Assembly (NCBI GenBank): GCA_003170115.1
Contig: PMZS01000232.1
Location: 1 to 8,738 of the forward strand
Length of the DNA: 8,738 bases
Origin: Spirochaetaceae bacterium
Lineage (GTDB): Bacteria; Spirochaetota; Spirochaetia; SZUA-6; Fen-1364
Direction of reading: 5' to 3'
Shown: in pieces, positions 1 to 6,674 of the stretch
How positions within the stretch are numbered: the first letter of the stretch is position 1
Layout of the letters: every line of letters begins with the position of its first letter
Made by a program: the position numbers and the translations under genes
Notes under the pieces: generated by a model
What the model saw: the letters and a program-made list of their open reading frames with translations, nothing else
Told to the model about the DNA's origin: nothing
Databases searched by the model: none

Positions 1-27
1 CAGCCCCCGCTTGTTTTCCCGCATGCG

Positions 28-56
28 TTGACACTCAACAGTCTGCATGATACAAG
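28..56 (+). promoter_or_regulatory. Probable sigma70-type promoter for the tRNA gene
   Basis: A perfect -35 hexamer TTGACA (28-33) is followed after 17 nt by TACAAG (51-56), which matches the -10 consensus at 4 of 6 positions. An extended -10 TG lies at 48-49. Transcription would begin near 63, about 60 nt before the mature tRNA, in a GC-rich stretch typical of stable-RNA promoters. No other promoter of this quality is seen before the tRNA. Confidence 0.6.
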
Positions 57-126
57 TGCACCCGGCGGCATCCGGGGACACAAGACCCGGAGGACTTATG
101 ACAACTCCGCATGCTGCAAACACATT

Positions 127-199
127 GCCAAGATAGCTCAGCTGGTAGAGCAGCGCATTCGTAATGCGCAGGTCCTGGGTTCGAGTCCCAGTCTTGGCT
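127..199 (+). tRNA. tRNA-Thr, anticodon CGT (reads ACG)
   Basis: The 73-nt sequence folds into a full cloverleaf. The acceptor stem GCCAAGA pairs with TCTTGGC, and the D arm is GCTC/GAGC with an 8-nt loop containing GG. The anticodon stem GCGCA/TGCGC encloses the loop TTCGTAA, and the T arm is CTGGG-TTCGAGT-CCCAG. The anticodon is CGT, assigning threonine. The variable region is 5 nt (AGGTC). The discriminator is T at 199, followed by CAA, so the 3' CCA is not encoded and must be added by a nucleotidyltransferase. No intron or unpaired stem base is seen. A T6 run at 224-229 lies downstream but has no convincing hairpin before it. Confidence 0.95.
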
Positions 200-247
200 C
201 AAATTCCCCCCTCGACACACACGTTTTTTCTGTGGTAATGTAACCTC

Positions 248-643
248 ATGCGCAAGGTTCTCGGCATGCGGGGAATGATCCTTTTGGTGATGTGTTTTCA
301 GGTCGTCCCGCTCCTGATTTTCCCGCCGTCGTCCTATTCGGTCAAATCGCAGGAGTGGTGGCTCCCGGTGCTGCTCACCCTTCTTGTCGTCATCGCCCTT
401 GTCCAGCTTCTCGTCCGCAAGTCCCAGGCAGCATGGCCGTGGTACCTGGTGTCCTTCGCGCAGGGTGTCAACATCATCAGCAGGATGATGATGCTGCTGC
501 CCCACACGACAGTGAACCGAGGGGGCACCCAGGTCTTCAACGCGGAGTACTTCATCATTGCAATGGTGGCGATGCTCCTCTCCGCCTTCGAGATCTGGTA
601 CAACGAGCTGCCTGATGTGCGACGGAAACTGCTTTCTGCCTGA
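248..643 (+). CDS. Small integral membrane protein, function unknown
   Basis: I do not recognise this 131-residue protein. It is strongly hydrophobic, with likely membrane segments at about residues 10-26, 39-56 and 101-117, and a weaker, possibly membrane-embedded stretch at 65-85 (WYLVSFAQG...RMMMLL). Basic residues at the N-terminus, at residues 57-58 and at the C-terminus suggest both termini may be cytoplasmic if there are four segments. The start is uncertain. ATG 248 has no clear ribosome binding site, whereas the in-frame ATG 266 is preceded by AAGG (254-257) at 8 nt and would give a 125-residue protein. It lies between the tRNA and the importer operon, and 116 nt separate it from the binding-protein gene. 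The hydrophobic pattern and GC-rich third positions support a real gene. It could be an accessory to the transporter or unrelated to it. Confidence 0.65.
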   Translation: MRKVLGMRGMILLVMCFQVVPLLIFPPSSYSVKSQEWWLPVLLTLLVVIALVQLLVRKSQAAWPWYLVSFAQGVNIISRMMMLLPHTTVNRGGTQVFNAEYFIIAMVAMLLSAFEIWYNELPDVRRKLLSA

Positions 644-648
644 TTTTC

Positions 649-669
649 CGCGCCCCGCAGTTCGGCGCG
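649..669 (+). other. GC-rich hairpin after the small membrane protein gene
   Basis: CGCGCC (649-654) and GGCGCG (664-669) form a 6-bp inverted repeat around a 9-nt loop, starting 5 nt after the preceding stop codon. No T-run follows (TATTGAACAT), so it is not a standard intrinsic terminator. It may help end or stabilise the upstream transcript, and it directly abuts the -35 box at 672. Confidence 0.35.
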
Positions 670-671
670 TA

Positions 672-700
672 TTGAACATATTATGCATCTATTGTATAGT
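672..700 (+). promoter_or_regulatory. Probable sigma70-type promoter of the amino acid importer operon
   Basis: TTGAAC (672-677) and TATAGT (695-700) are separated by the optimal 17 nt, and each matches the sigma70 consensus at 5 or 4 of 6 positions. The surrounding 670-703 is clearly AT-richer than the flanking coding DNA. Transcription starting near 707 would give a leader of about 53 nt before the binding-protein start codon. Confidence 0.65.
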
Positions 701-710
701 TTTCCGTGAA

Positions 711-726
711 TCATGTTTTTCATGAA
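711..726 (+). promoter_or_regulatory. Small inverted repeats in the importer leader
   Basis: TCATG (711-715) and CATGA (721-725) form an inverted repeat around a T5 spacer. TTCATGAA (719-726) is itself an 8-nt palindrome, and TGAA (707-710) mirrors TTCA (719-722). They sit just after the predicted transcription start, where a repressor site would be effective. The arms are short and match no operator I can name, so function is conjecture. Confidence 0.2.
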
Positions 727-747
727 CGCTCTCAGAACAACTTTATG

Positions 748-755
748 AAGGAGGT
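748..755 (+). promoter_or_regulatory. Strong ribosome binding site of the binding-protein gene
   Basis: AAGGAGGT is fully complementary to the 16S rRNA 3' end and lies 4-5 nt before ATG 760. It fixes that start and predicts the highest translation rate in the window, as expected for a binding protein made in excess over its permease. Confidence 0.9.
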
Positions 756-759
756 TTGA

Positions 760-1914
760 ATGAAGCGTTTTCTGTCTCTCACTGCCATTGTTCTGGTCCT
801 CATGGTGGCCGTCATCGGCTGCCAGCAGGCACCCAAGGTTCTGAAGGTCGCGGTCCTCGCGCCCCTCTCGGGACCTGTTCCCACTTTCGGCGTGTCGACG
901 CGCGACGGCGCGCTTCTCGCCATCAACGAGTGGAACGCAAAGGGCGGGGTACTCAACATGAAGATCACCCCCGTCGTCGAGGACAGCCAGTGCACGCCTG
1001 ACCCCGCGGTCAATGCGGCAAACAAGGTCATCAACCAGGACAAGGTGCACTACATCGTCGGCGAGGTGTGCTCCAAGGCCTCGATCCCCATCTCGGAGAT
1101 CGCCAATGCAGCCAAGGTGATCCAGATCAGCCCGACCTCCACCAACACAGCGGTGACGGTGGACAAGAGCGGCGCCACCAAGGCATACATCTTCAGGGCC
1201 TGCTTCATCGACCCCTTCCAGGGCAAGGTGGGCGCCACGTTCGCGTTCAACAACCTGAAGGCGAAGAATGCATTCATCATGTTCGACCAGTCCAACGACT
1301 ACGTGAAGGGCCTGGCCGAGGCGTTTGAAGCCACCTTCACCCAGCTCGGCGGCAAAATCGTCGGCAAGGAAAGCTACGACGGCGCGAAGGATACGGACTT
1401 CTCCGCAATCCTCACGAAGGTAAAGGGCGCCAAGCCTGACATCGTGTATCTCCCCGACTACTACAACGTGGTCAACCTCGCCACCAAGCAGGCGAAGGCA
1501 AAGGGAATCACGGCACCCTTCATGGGTGGCGACGGATGGGATTCCTCCGACCTCGACACCAAGGCCTCTGACGGCGGGTACTACACCAACCACTACTCCC
1601 CCGACGACCAGAGGGCCGAGGTGCAGAACTTCCTGAAGGCCTACGGCGCGGCGTACAAGGATGACAAGAACAACCCGAAGGTTCCTGACGCCCTCGCGGC
1701 TCTTGCATACGACGCGACCAACCTCCTCCTCACCGCGATCAAGAACGCGGGAGCGGACAACACCGACAAGGTGAAGGCCGCCATGGAGGGCATTTCATTT
1801 GACGCGGTGTCTGGCAAGATCACCTACGATGCCCAGCACAACCCTGTAAAGGGCGCGGTCATCCTGAAGGTCACTGGAGGCAAAGTAACCTTCAATTCGT
1901 TCGTCGCGCCCTGA
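760..1914 (+). CDS. livJ: Branched-chain/hydrophobic amino acid ABC transporter substrate-binding lipoprotein
   Basis: This protein would capture an amino acid outside the cytoplasmic membrane and deliver it to the LivHM-type channel. Its 384 residues begin with a basic, hydrophobic signal peptide ending in the lipobox VIGC, with Cys21 as the lipidated residue. The remainder is a type I periplasmic-binding fold (Peripla_BP_6). Cys78 and Cys104 correspond to the disulfide Cys53-Cys78 of E. coli LivJ. Aligned from memory with LivJ, the amino acid contacts are kept: Ser105 (LivJ Ser79), Thr128 (Thr102) and Tyr234 (Tyr202). Asp258 in MGGDGW replaces Glu226, and Phe43 stands near the pocket Tyr18. 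This supports an alpha-amino acid ligand without fixing which one. The perfect ribosome binding site decides the start. The family call is firm; the substrate is inferred. Confidence 0.95.
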   Translation: MKRFLSLTAIVLVLMVAVIGCQQAPKVLKVAVLAPLSGPVPTFGVSTRDGALLAINEWNAKGGVLNMKITPVVEDSQCTPDPAVNAANKVINQDKVHYIVGEVCSKASIPISEIANAAKVIQISPTSTNTAVTVDKSGATKAYIFRACFIDPFQGKVGATFAFNNLKAKNAFIMFDQSNDYVKGLAEAFEATFTQLGGKIVGKESYDGAKDTDFSAILTKVKGAKPDIVYLPDYYNVVNLATKQAKAKGITAPFMGGDGWDSSDLDTKASDGGYYTNHYSPDDQRAEVQNFLKAYGAAYKDDKNNPKVPDALAALAYDATNLLLTAIKNAGADNTDKVKAAMEGISFDAVSGKITYDAQHNPVKGAVILKVTGGKVTFNSFVAP

Positions 1915-1936
1915 CCATTCCAGCGCGATTTCACGG

Positions 1937-1960
1937 GAGGGCAGCCGGACGGCTGCCCTC
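1937..1960 (+). terminator. Hairpin between binding protein and permease genes (attenuator or partial terminator)
   Basis: GAGGGCAGCC (1937-1946) and GGCTGCCCTC (1951-1960) form a perfect 10-bp stem with a GGAC loop. It can be extended by G1936-T1961 and G1935-C1962. The tail TCTCTCTTTC (1961-1970) is pyrimidine-rich but only partly T, so termination would be incomplete. It lies 22 nt after the binding-protein stop. Such elements typically let the binding protein be expressed above the membrane and ATPase genes, by partial termination or by blocking 3' exonucleases. Confidence 0.65.
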
Positions 1961-1996
1961 TCTCTCTTTCAACTGACTCGCACGAGCGGAGTACAC

Positions 1997-3127
1997 ATGC
2001 CCGAGAAAAGCGACCTCCCTGCGGCCATGAGCGGGATCTCCCGCCGGCGGCGCCCTCCCCTGGCATGGGTGGGCAATGGCTTCCTCATCATCGTTGCCGT
2101 CCTGGCTGCCTACGTCCTGGTGAGCAACCTGGCGAAGAACCCCATCGAGTTCCTGCAGAATGTCCTCGACGGGCTGAAGCTCGGGTGCGTGTACGCCCTC
2201 ATCGCCCTGGGCTATACGATGGTCTACGGCATCGTGAAGCTGATCAACTTCGCACATGGGGACGTGTTCATGGTGGGTGCGTTCACCAGCTTCTACGCGG
2301 TGAGCCAGTTCAATCTCCACCAGTGGCCGCAGATGCTTTTTCCGGCCATCCCGGCCGGCATTTCGCTCGTTGTCGGTTCTTTCACGGTGATCCTGCTCTC
2401 GATGGTGGTCTGCACGTTGCTCGCCATCACGATCGAAAGAGTGGCCTACAAGCCACTGCGTGACGCGCCGAGAATCGCGGCTCTCATCACGGCCATCGGT
2501 GTTTCGTTCTTCCTGGAGTTCTTCGGAGCCCTGCAGTTCGTGTTCTCTCCTCGGTTCATTCCCTACAAGAGCCCGTTCGATACTACTGCCTGGTACATCC
2601 AGGGCGGAATTCATCCCATCGTATCGGGACAAAGCAGCCCCGACAACACGATCAGCTTCTCCAACATCTTCCTCATCATTCTCGTGGCTTCGGTTCTCGT
2701 GCAGCTTTTCCTGCAGTTCCTCGTCCGGCGCACGAAGATCGGCGTGGCCATGCGGGCAGCCTCGTTTGACAAACCCACCGCGCGGCTCATGGGGATCAAC
2801 GTGGACCGCGTGATCTCCTTCACCTTCGCCATCGGGGCGGCATTCGCGGGGCTTGGCGGAGTGCTCTACGCCATCGCGTACGCTTCCATCTGGACGCAGT
2901 TGGGTATCCTTCCCGGTCTGAAAGCCTTCGTCGCGGCTGTGCTGGGAGGCATCGGCAGCCTGCCCGGCGCGTTCGTCGGCGCCCTCATCATGGGGCAGGC
3001 GGAGTCTCTCACGATGTCCTACATTTCAACGCCAATGCGCGATGCGGTCGCCTTCACGATCCTCATCATCGTGCTGCTGGTCAAGCCAACGGGCATTTTC
3101 GGCGAGCCTGCAGGCGAGAAGGCGTAG
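1997..3127 (+). CDS. livH: Branched-chain amino acid ABC transporter permease, LivH type
   Basis: This is one of the two membrane subunits forming the import channel. The 376-residue protein carries LivH landmarks: GYTMVYGIVKLINFAHGD at residues 72-89, then ERVAYKPLR. After these come the cytoplasmic loop GVAMRAASFDKPTARLMGIN, which contacts the ATPases, and the C-terminal block LGGIGSLPGAFVGALIMG. It is longer than the roughly 300 residues usual for LivH. There is an extra N-terminal part (residues 1-50, a basic RRRR stretch plus one hydrophobic segment at about 28-45). There is also a longer loop before the ATPase-contact region (PYKSPFDTTAWYIQGG...). The start ATG 1997 follows CGGAG (1987-1991). 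ATG 2027 is an in-frame alternative, but it has a poorer site. A 9-nt gap separates it from the next gene. Confidence 0.93.
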   Translation: MPEKSDLPAAMSGISRRRRPPLAWVGNGFLIIVAVLAAYVLVSNLAKNPIEFLQNVLDGLKLGCVYALIALGYTMVYGIVKLINFAHGDVFMVGAFTSFYAVSQFNLHQWPQMLFPAIPAGISLVVGSFTVILLSMVVCTLLAITIERVAYKPLRDAPRIAALITAIGVSFFLEFFGALQFVFSPRFIPYKSPFDTTAWYIQGGIHPIVSGQSSPDNTISFSNIFLIILVASVLVQLFLQFLVRRTKIGVAMRAASFDKPTARLMGINVDRVISFTFAIGAAFAGLGGVLYAIAYASIWTQLGILPGLKAFVAAVLGGIGSLPGAFVGALIMGQAESLTMSYISTPMRDAVAFTILIIVLLVKPTGIFGEPAGEKA

Positions 3128-3136
3128 GGGGCGGCG

Positions 3137-4495
3137 ATGGAACTCGGGTACCTGTTCACCACGATCCTCAAGATGGCGCTTCTCGTCGCCTGGATCTACG
3201 GCCTCCTGTGGGGGTTGAACAAGAAAGAGATCTGGAAGAAAGCGCTCACCATCCTTCTGGCCTTCGGCGTCATCCAGGGCGCTTTTCTGCTGCAGTTCGG
3301 TGACTACGCCGTGTTTTCCGCGTTCGACCAGGGCCTTCTCTATCAGGCCGTCACGATGGCAATGGTGGCCATGGGGTTGAACCTCATCTACGGTTTCAAC
3401 GGGCAGTTCAGTCTTGCGCAGTGGGGATTCTACGGAATCGGCGCGTATTGCGCGGCGGACATCACCTACCGATGGACCAACGGAGACGCGTCCGGCCTTT
3501 TCGTGCTGGGTATCGGCGTGGTCCTCGCCGCGCTGGCGCTGATCGGCGTCGGACGGTTGCTGCGGCTGAAGCGCGGAATCCCCGTCCTCTCGGCATTCAC
3601 CTTCTACCTCGTGGCAATCATCATCGTCGGATTCGTCGCGGTGTTCGTCGGCAAAGAGCTCGCCGCGGCAGTGGACCCCGGGTTCGGTGGACGCGGGGCG
3701 CCCGGCGCGCTGGCCTCCCCTGCGGCAGTGCAGATCGTATTTTTCCTCTCGGTCCTCATCGCGGGAGCGTTCGCGGCGGAGGTGAGCTTCCTCTTCGGTC
3801 TGCCGGTGCTCACGCTGGGCAGCGACTACTTCGGAATCGCCACCCTGGGCTTCGCCATCGTCGTGCAGACGATGATGGTCAATTCCGACACGATCCTGCC
3901 CTTCCCCGAGATGAAGGGCGGCCGCGGCATGATCGGAATTCCAAAGCTCACATCGTGGATCGCGGCCTTCGCCTTCCTTCTGATGGTGGTGGTCATCGTG
4001 CGAAATTTCATCCGCTCCAGCACGGGCCGGGCCACGATGTCGGTGAGAGAGGACGAAATCGCCGCGAAGGCGATGGGCATCAATGTGGCGGGTTCCAAGC
4101 TGATGGCCTTCGTCCTGGGGAGCTTCGTCGCTGGTATTGGCGGCGGCGTGTACGCCCACTACATCGGGTTCCTCAGCCCCAGCACTTTCAGCTTCCTCGC
4201 GGGCTTCAACCCGCTCATCATCGTGGTCTTCGGGGGATTGGGAAGCATGACCGGCTCCATTGCCGCCTCCTTCGTGTGGATCTTTTTCCTGGAAGGGTTC
4301 CTCCGGGTCCTGCTGGCCCAGATGGGGACTGATGCGCCAACGTGGCGGTTTGTCCTCTACCCGATCACTCTTCTCCTCCTCATGCTGATCCGGCCCCAGG
4401 GACTGATGGGCTCGGTCGAATGGGGATTCCTGCGGGCGGACCGGATCATCCGAAGGCTGAAGGGCAACGACGCCGCGCAGAAAGGGCAGGCGTGA
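3137..4495 (+). CDS. livM: Branched-chain amino acid ABC transporter permease, LivM type
   Basis: This is the second channel subunit, expected to pair with the LivH-type protein. It has 452 residues with typical LivM blocks: MGLNLIYGFNGQFSLAQWGF from residue 79, DYFGIATLGFAIVVQTMM from 230 and GGRGMIGIP. The ATPase-contact loop TGRATMSVREDEIAAKAMGIN is followed by VFGGLGSMTGSIAASF. Two hydrophobic segments precede the first conserved block (about residues 8-26 and 37-53). Residues about 140-200 form an unusually long middle part containing an additional hydrophobic segment (FYLVAIIIVGFVAVFV) and a Gly/Ala/Pro-rich loop, between two regions that lie closer together in most LivM proteins. AGGGGG (3126-3131), overlapping the livH stop, lies 5 nt before the ATG. 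A single base separates its TGA from the next ATG. Confidence 0.93.
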   Translation: MELGYLFTTILKMALLVAWIYGLLWGLNKKEIWKKALTILLAFGVIQGAFLLQFGDYAVFSAFDQGLLYQAVTMAMVAMGLNLIYGFNGQFSLAQWGFYGIGAYCAADITYRWTNGDASGLFVLGIGVVLAALALIGVGRLLRLKRGIPVLSAFTFYLVAIIIVGFVAVFVGKELAAAVDPGFGGRGAPGALASPAAVQIVFFLSVLIAGAFAAEVSFLFGLPVLTLGSDYFGIATLGFAIVVQTMMVNSDTILPFPEMKGGRGMIGIPKLTSWIAAFAFLLMVVVIVRNFIRSSTGRATMSVREDEIAAKAMGINVAGSKLMAFVLGSFVAGIGGGVYAHYIGFLSPSTFSFLAGFNPLIIVVFGGLGSMTGSIAASFVWIFFLEGFLRVLLAQMGTDAPTWRFVLYPITLLLLMLIRPQGLMGSVEWGFLRADRIIRRLKGNDAAQKGQA

Positions 4496-4496
4496 C

Positions 4497-5303
4497 ATGG
4501 CGGACACGATGACGAGCACGCGTACCGTCCTTGAGATTCGAGAGCTCACGAAGTTCTTCGGCGGCCTGTGCGCGGTGAAAAACTTCAACCTCGCTCTCCC
4601 CCAGGGCGCTCTTTGGGGCCTCATAGGCCCGAACGGGGCCGGAAAGACCACGGTGTTCAACCTGGTAACCGGCCTGATCCCTCTCTCCTCAGGGGAAGTG
4701 CTTTTCGGCGCCGAGCGCATCGACGGTCTGGAACCGCACGAAATCACGCGCCTGGGGATCGCGCGGACGTTTCAGAACATCCGCCTCTTCTCCAACCTTT
4801 CCGTGCTGGACAACGTGCGAATCGCCTACCATCCCCACGCCGGCTATGGCCTCTCGGACAGCCTCCTGCGCACCCCCAAGTTCACCCTTCGGGAAAAGGA
4901 GCTCACCGAGGAGGCCCTGGAGTTCCTTTCGATCTTCAAGCTGGAAGGACTCGCGGAGGAGACCGCCCGCAATCTCCCCTACGGCGAACAGCGGCGCGTG
5001 GAGATCGCGCGCGCGCTCGCCTGCAAGCCCCAGGTGCTCCTCCTCGATGAGCCGGCCGCGGGAATGAACCCACGGGAGATCATTGCGCTGATGGAGCTCA
5101 TCCACTTCATCCGCGACCGCTTCAAGCTCACGATCCTTCTCATCGAGCACCAGATGCGCGTCGTCATGAGCATCTGCGAGAGGATTACGGTGATGGACTT
5201 CGGCGAAGTGATCGCCCGGGGCACGCCGAAGGAGATCCAGGACAACCAGACCGTCATCGAGGCGTACCTCGGCAAAGGAGTCGCAGGCAGTGCTGCAGGT
5301 TGA
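4497..5303 (+). CDS. livG: Branched-chain amino acid ABC transporter ATP-binding protein, LivG type
   Basis: This is a cytoplasmic ATPase subunit that powers import together with LivF. The 268 residues contain Walker A GPNGAGKTT (44-52) and the Q-loop GIARTFQ with Gln93. The signature is the LivG-type variant LPYGEQRRVEIARAL (160-174) instead of LSGGQ. Walker B VLLLDE follows (180-185, catalytic Glu185), then the D-loop AAGMNP and the switch histidine His218 in LIEHQM. The C-terminus has the LivG-typical RGTPKEIQDNQTVIEAYLG. All catalytic residues are present. ATG 4497 follows the livM stop by one base, so translation is likely coupled; ATG 4509 is an in-frame alternative. Its last 14 nt overlap the start of livF. 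Confidence 0.95.
   Translation: MADTMTSTRTVLEIRELTKFFGGLCAVKNFNLALPQGALWGLIGPNGAGKTTVFNLVTGLIPLSSGEVLFGAERIDGLEPHEITRLGIARTFQNIRLFSNLSVLDNVRIAYHPHAGYGLSDSLLRTPKFTLREKELTEEALEFLSIFKLEGLAEETARNLPYGEQRRVEIARALACKPQVLLLDEPAAGMNPREIIALMELIHFIRDRFKLTILLIEHQMRVVMSICERITVMDFGEVIARGTPKEIQDNQTVIEAYLGKGVAGSAAG
5274..5280 (+). promoter_or_regulatory. Ribosome binding site fixing the GTG start of livF
   Basis: AAAGGAG inside the end of livG lies 9 nt before GTG 5290. No ATG occurs at a comparable distance in that frame, so this site supports the GTG start and the 14-nt overlap with livG. Confidence 0.75.
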
Positions 5304-5994
5304 TAACCTCAACGTCTATTACGGAGCCATCCACGCGCTTCAGGGGATCTCGTTCAATGTGAACGAGGGGGAAATCGTCACGCTCATCGGGGCGAACGGG
5401 GCGGGAAAGTCCACGACCCTGCGCACGCTTTCAGGGCTCCTGCGCTCGCGTACCGGCTCGATCACCTTCAAGGGAGTGGACATCTCGTCGATGCCAGCCG
5501 AAAAAATCGTGGAGGCGGGGATCAGTCACGTGCCGGAAGGCCGCAAGATCTTCGCACCGCTCTCCGTGAGGGAGAACCTCATGATGGGAGCGTACTCACG
5601 GAACGATCCGGCAGAGATCCAGGAAACTCTCGAGCGCGCGTACAGGAGCTTCCCGAGGCTCAAGGAGCGGGCGGGTCAGTACGGCGGCACACTCTCCGGC
5701 GGCGAGCAGCAGATGCTGGCCACGGCGCGGGGCCTTATGAGCAAGCCGACCCTCATGCTCCTTGACGAGCCGTCGATGGGCCTCTCCCCCATTCTGGTGG
5801 AAGAGATCTTCCGTATCATCGTGGAAATCAACAAGCAGGGAACGAGCATTCTTCTCGTGGAGCAGAACGCGCAGATGGCGCTGTCCGTCGCACACCGCGC
5901 ATACGTGCTGGAGACCGGAAGGATCGTCCTCTCGGGGGTCGCGAAAGAGATTGCCGACAACCCCCAGGTGAAAACGGCGTACCTGGGAGTCTAG
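5290..5994 (+). CDS. livF: Branched-chain amino acid ABC transporter ATP-binding protein, LivF type
   Basis: This is the second ATPase subunit, 234 residues, the usual LivF length. It shows Walker A GANGAGKST (34-42) and the LivF-type VPEGR (81-85) at the Q-loop position. The signature LSGGEQQML (135-143) and Walker B LMLLDEPSMGLSP (155-167, catalytic Glu160) follow. The ILLVEQNA block has Gln where many ABC ATPases have the switch His, which is normal for LivF. Translation starts at GTG 5290, inside the end of livG, so the two ATPase subunits are probably made at matched levels by translational coupling. It is the last gene of the importer operon. Its stop codon lies 17 nt from the stop of the convergent regulator gene. 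Confidence 0.95.
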   Translation: MLQVDNLNVYYGAIHALQGISFNVNEGEIVTLIGANGAGKSTTLRTLSGLLRSRTGSITFKGVDISSMPAEKIVEAGISHVPEGRKIFAPLSVRENLMMGAYSRNDPAEIQETLERAYRSFPRLKERAGQYGGTLSGGEQQMLATARGLMSKPTLMLLDEPSMGLSPILVEEIFRIIVEINKQGTSILLVEQNAQMALSVAHRAYVLETGRIVLSGVAKEIADNPQVKTAYLGV

Positions 5995-6019
5995 CGGTCG
6001 GCTGATCCGCGCTATTTTT
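5992..6019 (+). terminator. Probable intrinsic terminator of the importer operon
   Basis: An imperfect stem starts at the livF stop codon: TAG (5992-5994) with CTA (6012-6014), CGG (5995-5997) with CCG (6007-6009), and TC (5998-5999) with GA (6004-6005). Bulges are at 6006 and 6010-6011. It is followed at once by TTTTT (6015-6019). The T-run is on the + strand only, so it would stop importer transcripts but not the opposing operon. The structure lies over the last codons of the convergent gene. Confidence 0.45.
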
Positions 6020-6674
6020 CCTGGTGTTTGCGCCGCGAATTGACGAAACGCGCAAAGTCGTTGATGTTCTTCACCACCATGCGGTCGGGGTACAGCTCGA
6101 TGCGGCGCTGCGCGACAAAGTGGTTGAGCACTTCCCGGCACTGCCCTGAAGGGATTCCTGCCCAGTGAGAGAGATCGTCCACCGTGTTCTTGAACTCGAT
6201 GGTGTCCACCGAGGTCGTATCAATCGACTGGTTTTCGGCGAGCATCAGGAAAACATCGGCGACCTTCGCCTCCACGTCGTCGAGCGTCAGGATCATGAAC
6301 GTCCTCTTCTGCGCGTAAATCCTCTGCACGAACCCTTTCAGGAGCTTCAGCGCGATCTGCGGATTGCCTAGCGTTAAAACCTCGAAGTTTTCGCGGCTGA
6401 ACTCCAGGGCCTTCACGTCGTCAAGCGCGATCGTCGTCGCCGAGCGGGGCACGTTCTCCAGGATGGACATCTCCCCGAAGTAGTCGCCCGGATTGAGGAT
6501 GGCGATGTTCTTTTCAAGTTCTCCGATGATGCGGACAACCTGGACCCGGCCGGACTGGATCAGATAAAAGGTGTCTCCCGGCTCGTACTCGCAGAAAATG
6601 ATGTCGCCCTTGCGGAAGGTCTTGGAGAAACGGTTGAACATGGAAAGATCGGGGCCGGTGGCGGCGGGGCTCAT
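6012..6674 (-). CDS. Crp/Fnr-family cyclic-nucleotide-binding transcriptional regulator
   Basis: This is a probable ligand-responsive DNA-binding regulator of 220 residues, close to the usual length of Crp. Residues about 12-115 form a CNB beta-barrel with a canonical phosphate-binding cassette FGEMSILENVPRSAT (66-80). Glu68 and Arg77 match CRP Glu72 and Arg82, so cAMP or a related nucleotide is a plausible ligand. A dimerisation-type helix follows (about 105-130). A C-terminal winged helix at about 160-205 contains a helix-turn-helix (VDDLSHWAGIPSGQCREVLNHF) corresponding to the Crp recognition region. No Fnr-type cysteine cluster is seen. The ATG overlaps the TGA of the upstream gene (ATGA), and GGAG lies 5 nt before it. 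Its targets cannot be read from the sequence; the facing importer operon is one candidate. Confidence 0.88.
   Translation of the reverse strand: MSPAATGPDLSMFNRFSKTFRKGDIIFCEYEPGDTFYLIQSGRVQVVRIIGELEKNIAILNPGDYFGEMSILENVPRSATTIALDDVKALEFSRENFEVLTLGNPQIALKLLKGFVQRIYAQKRTFMILTLDDVEAKVADVFLMLAENQSIDTTSVDTIEFKNTVDDLSHWAGIPSGQCREVLNHFVAQRRIELYPDRMVVKNINDFARFVNSRRKHQEK

Noticed and set aside
72..90. Inverted repeat CCGGG/CCCGG upstream of the tRNA
   Set aside because: Only 5 bp with a 9-nt loop in GC-rich DNA; could arise by chance and has no T-run or RNA gene shape.
192..229. tRNA 3' end as an integration (att) site or an intrinsic terminator with the T6 run
   Set aside because: No integrase and no repeat of the tRNA 3' end were seen in the window, and no stable hairpin precedes the T-run.
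28..243. 71-codon + strand open frame spanning the tRNA
   Set aside because: It begins inside the -35 region and reads through the tRNA gene; no ribosome binding site or family resemblance.
334..1593. 419-codon open frame on the - strand opposite the membrane protein and binding-protein genes
   Set aside because: It is antisense to a firmly identified gene, has no recognisable motif, and covers a promoter and an intergenic region.
3026..4747. 573-codon open frame on the - strand opposite livH/livM/livG
   Set aside because: It lies entirely antisense to well-conserved permease and ATPase genes. Its translation is rich in H, D, E and R with no domain, as expected from GC-rich codon use in the real genes.
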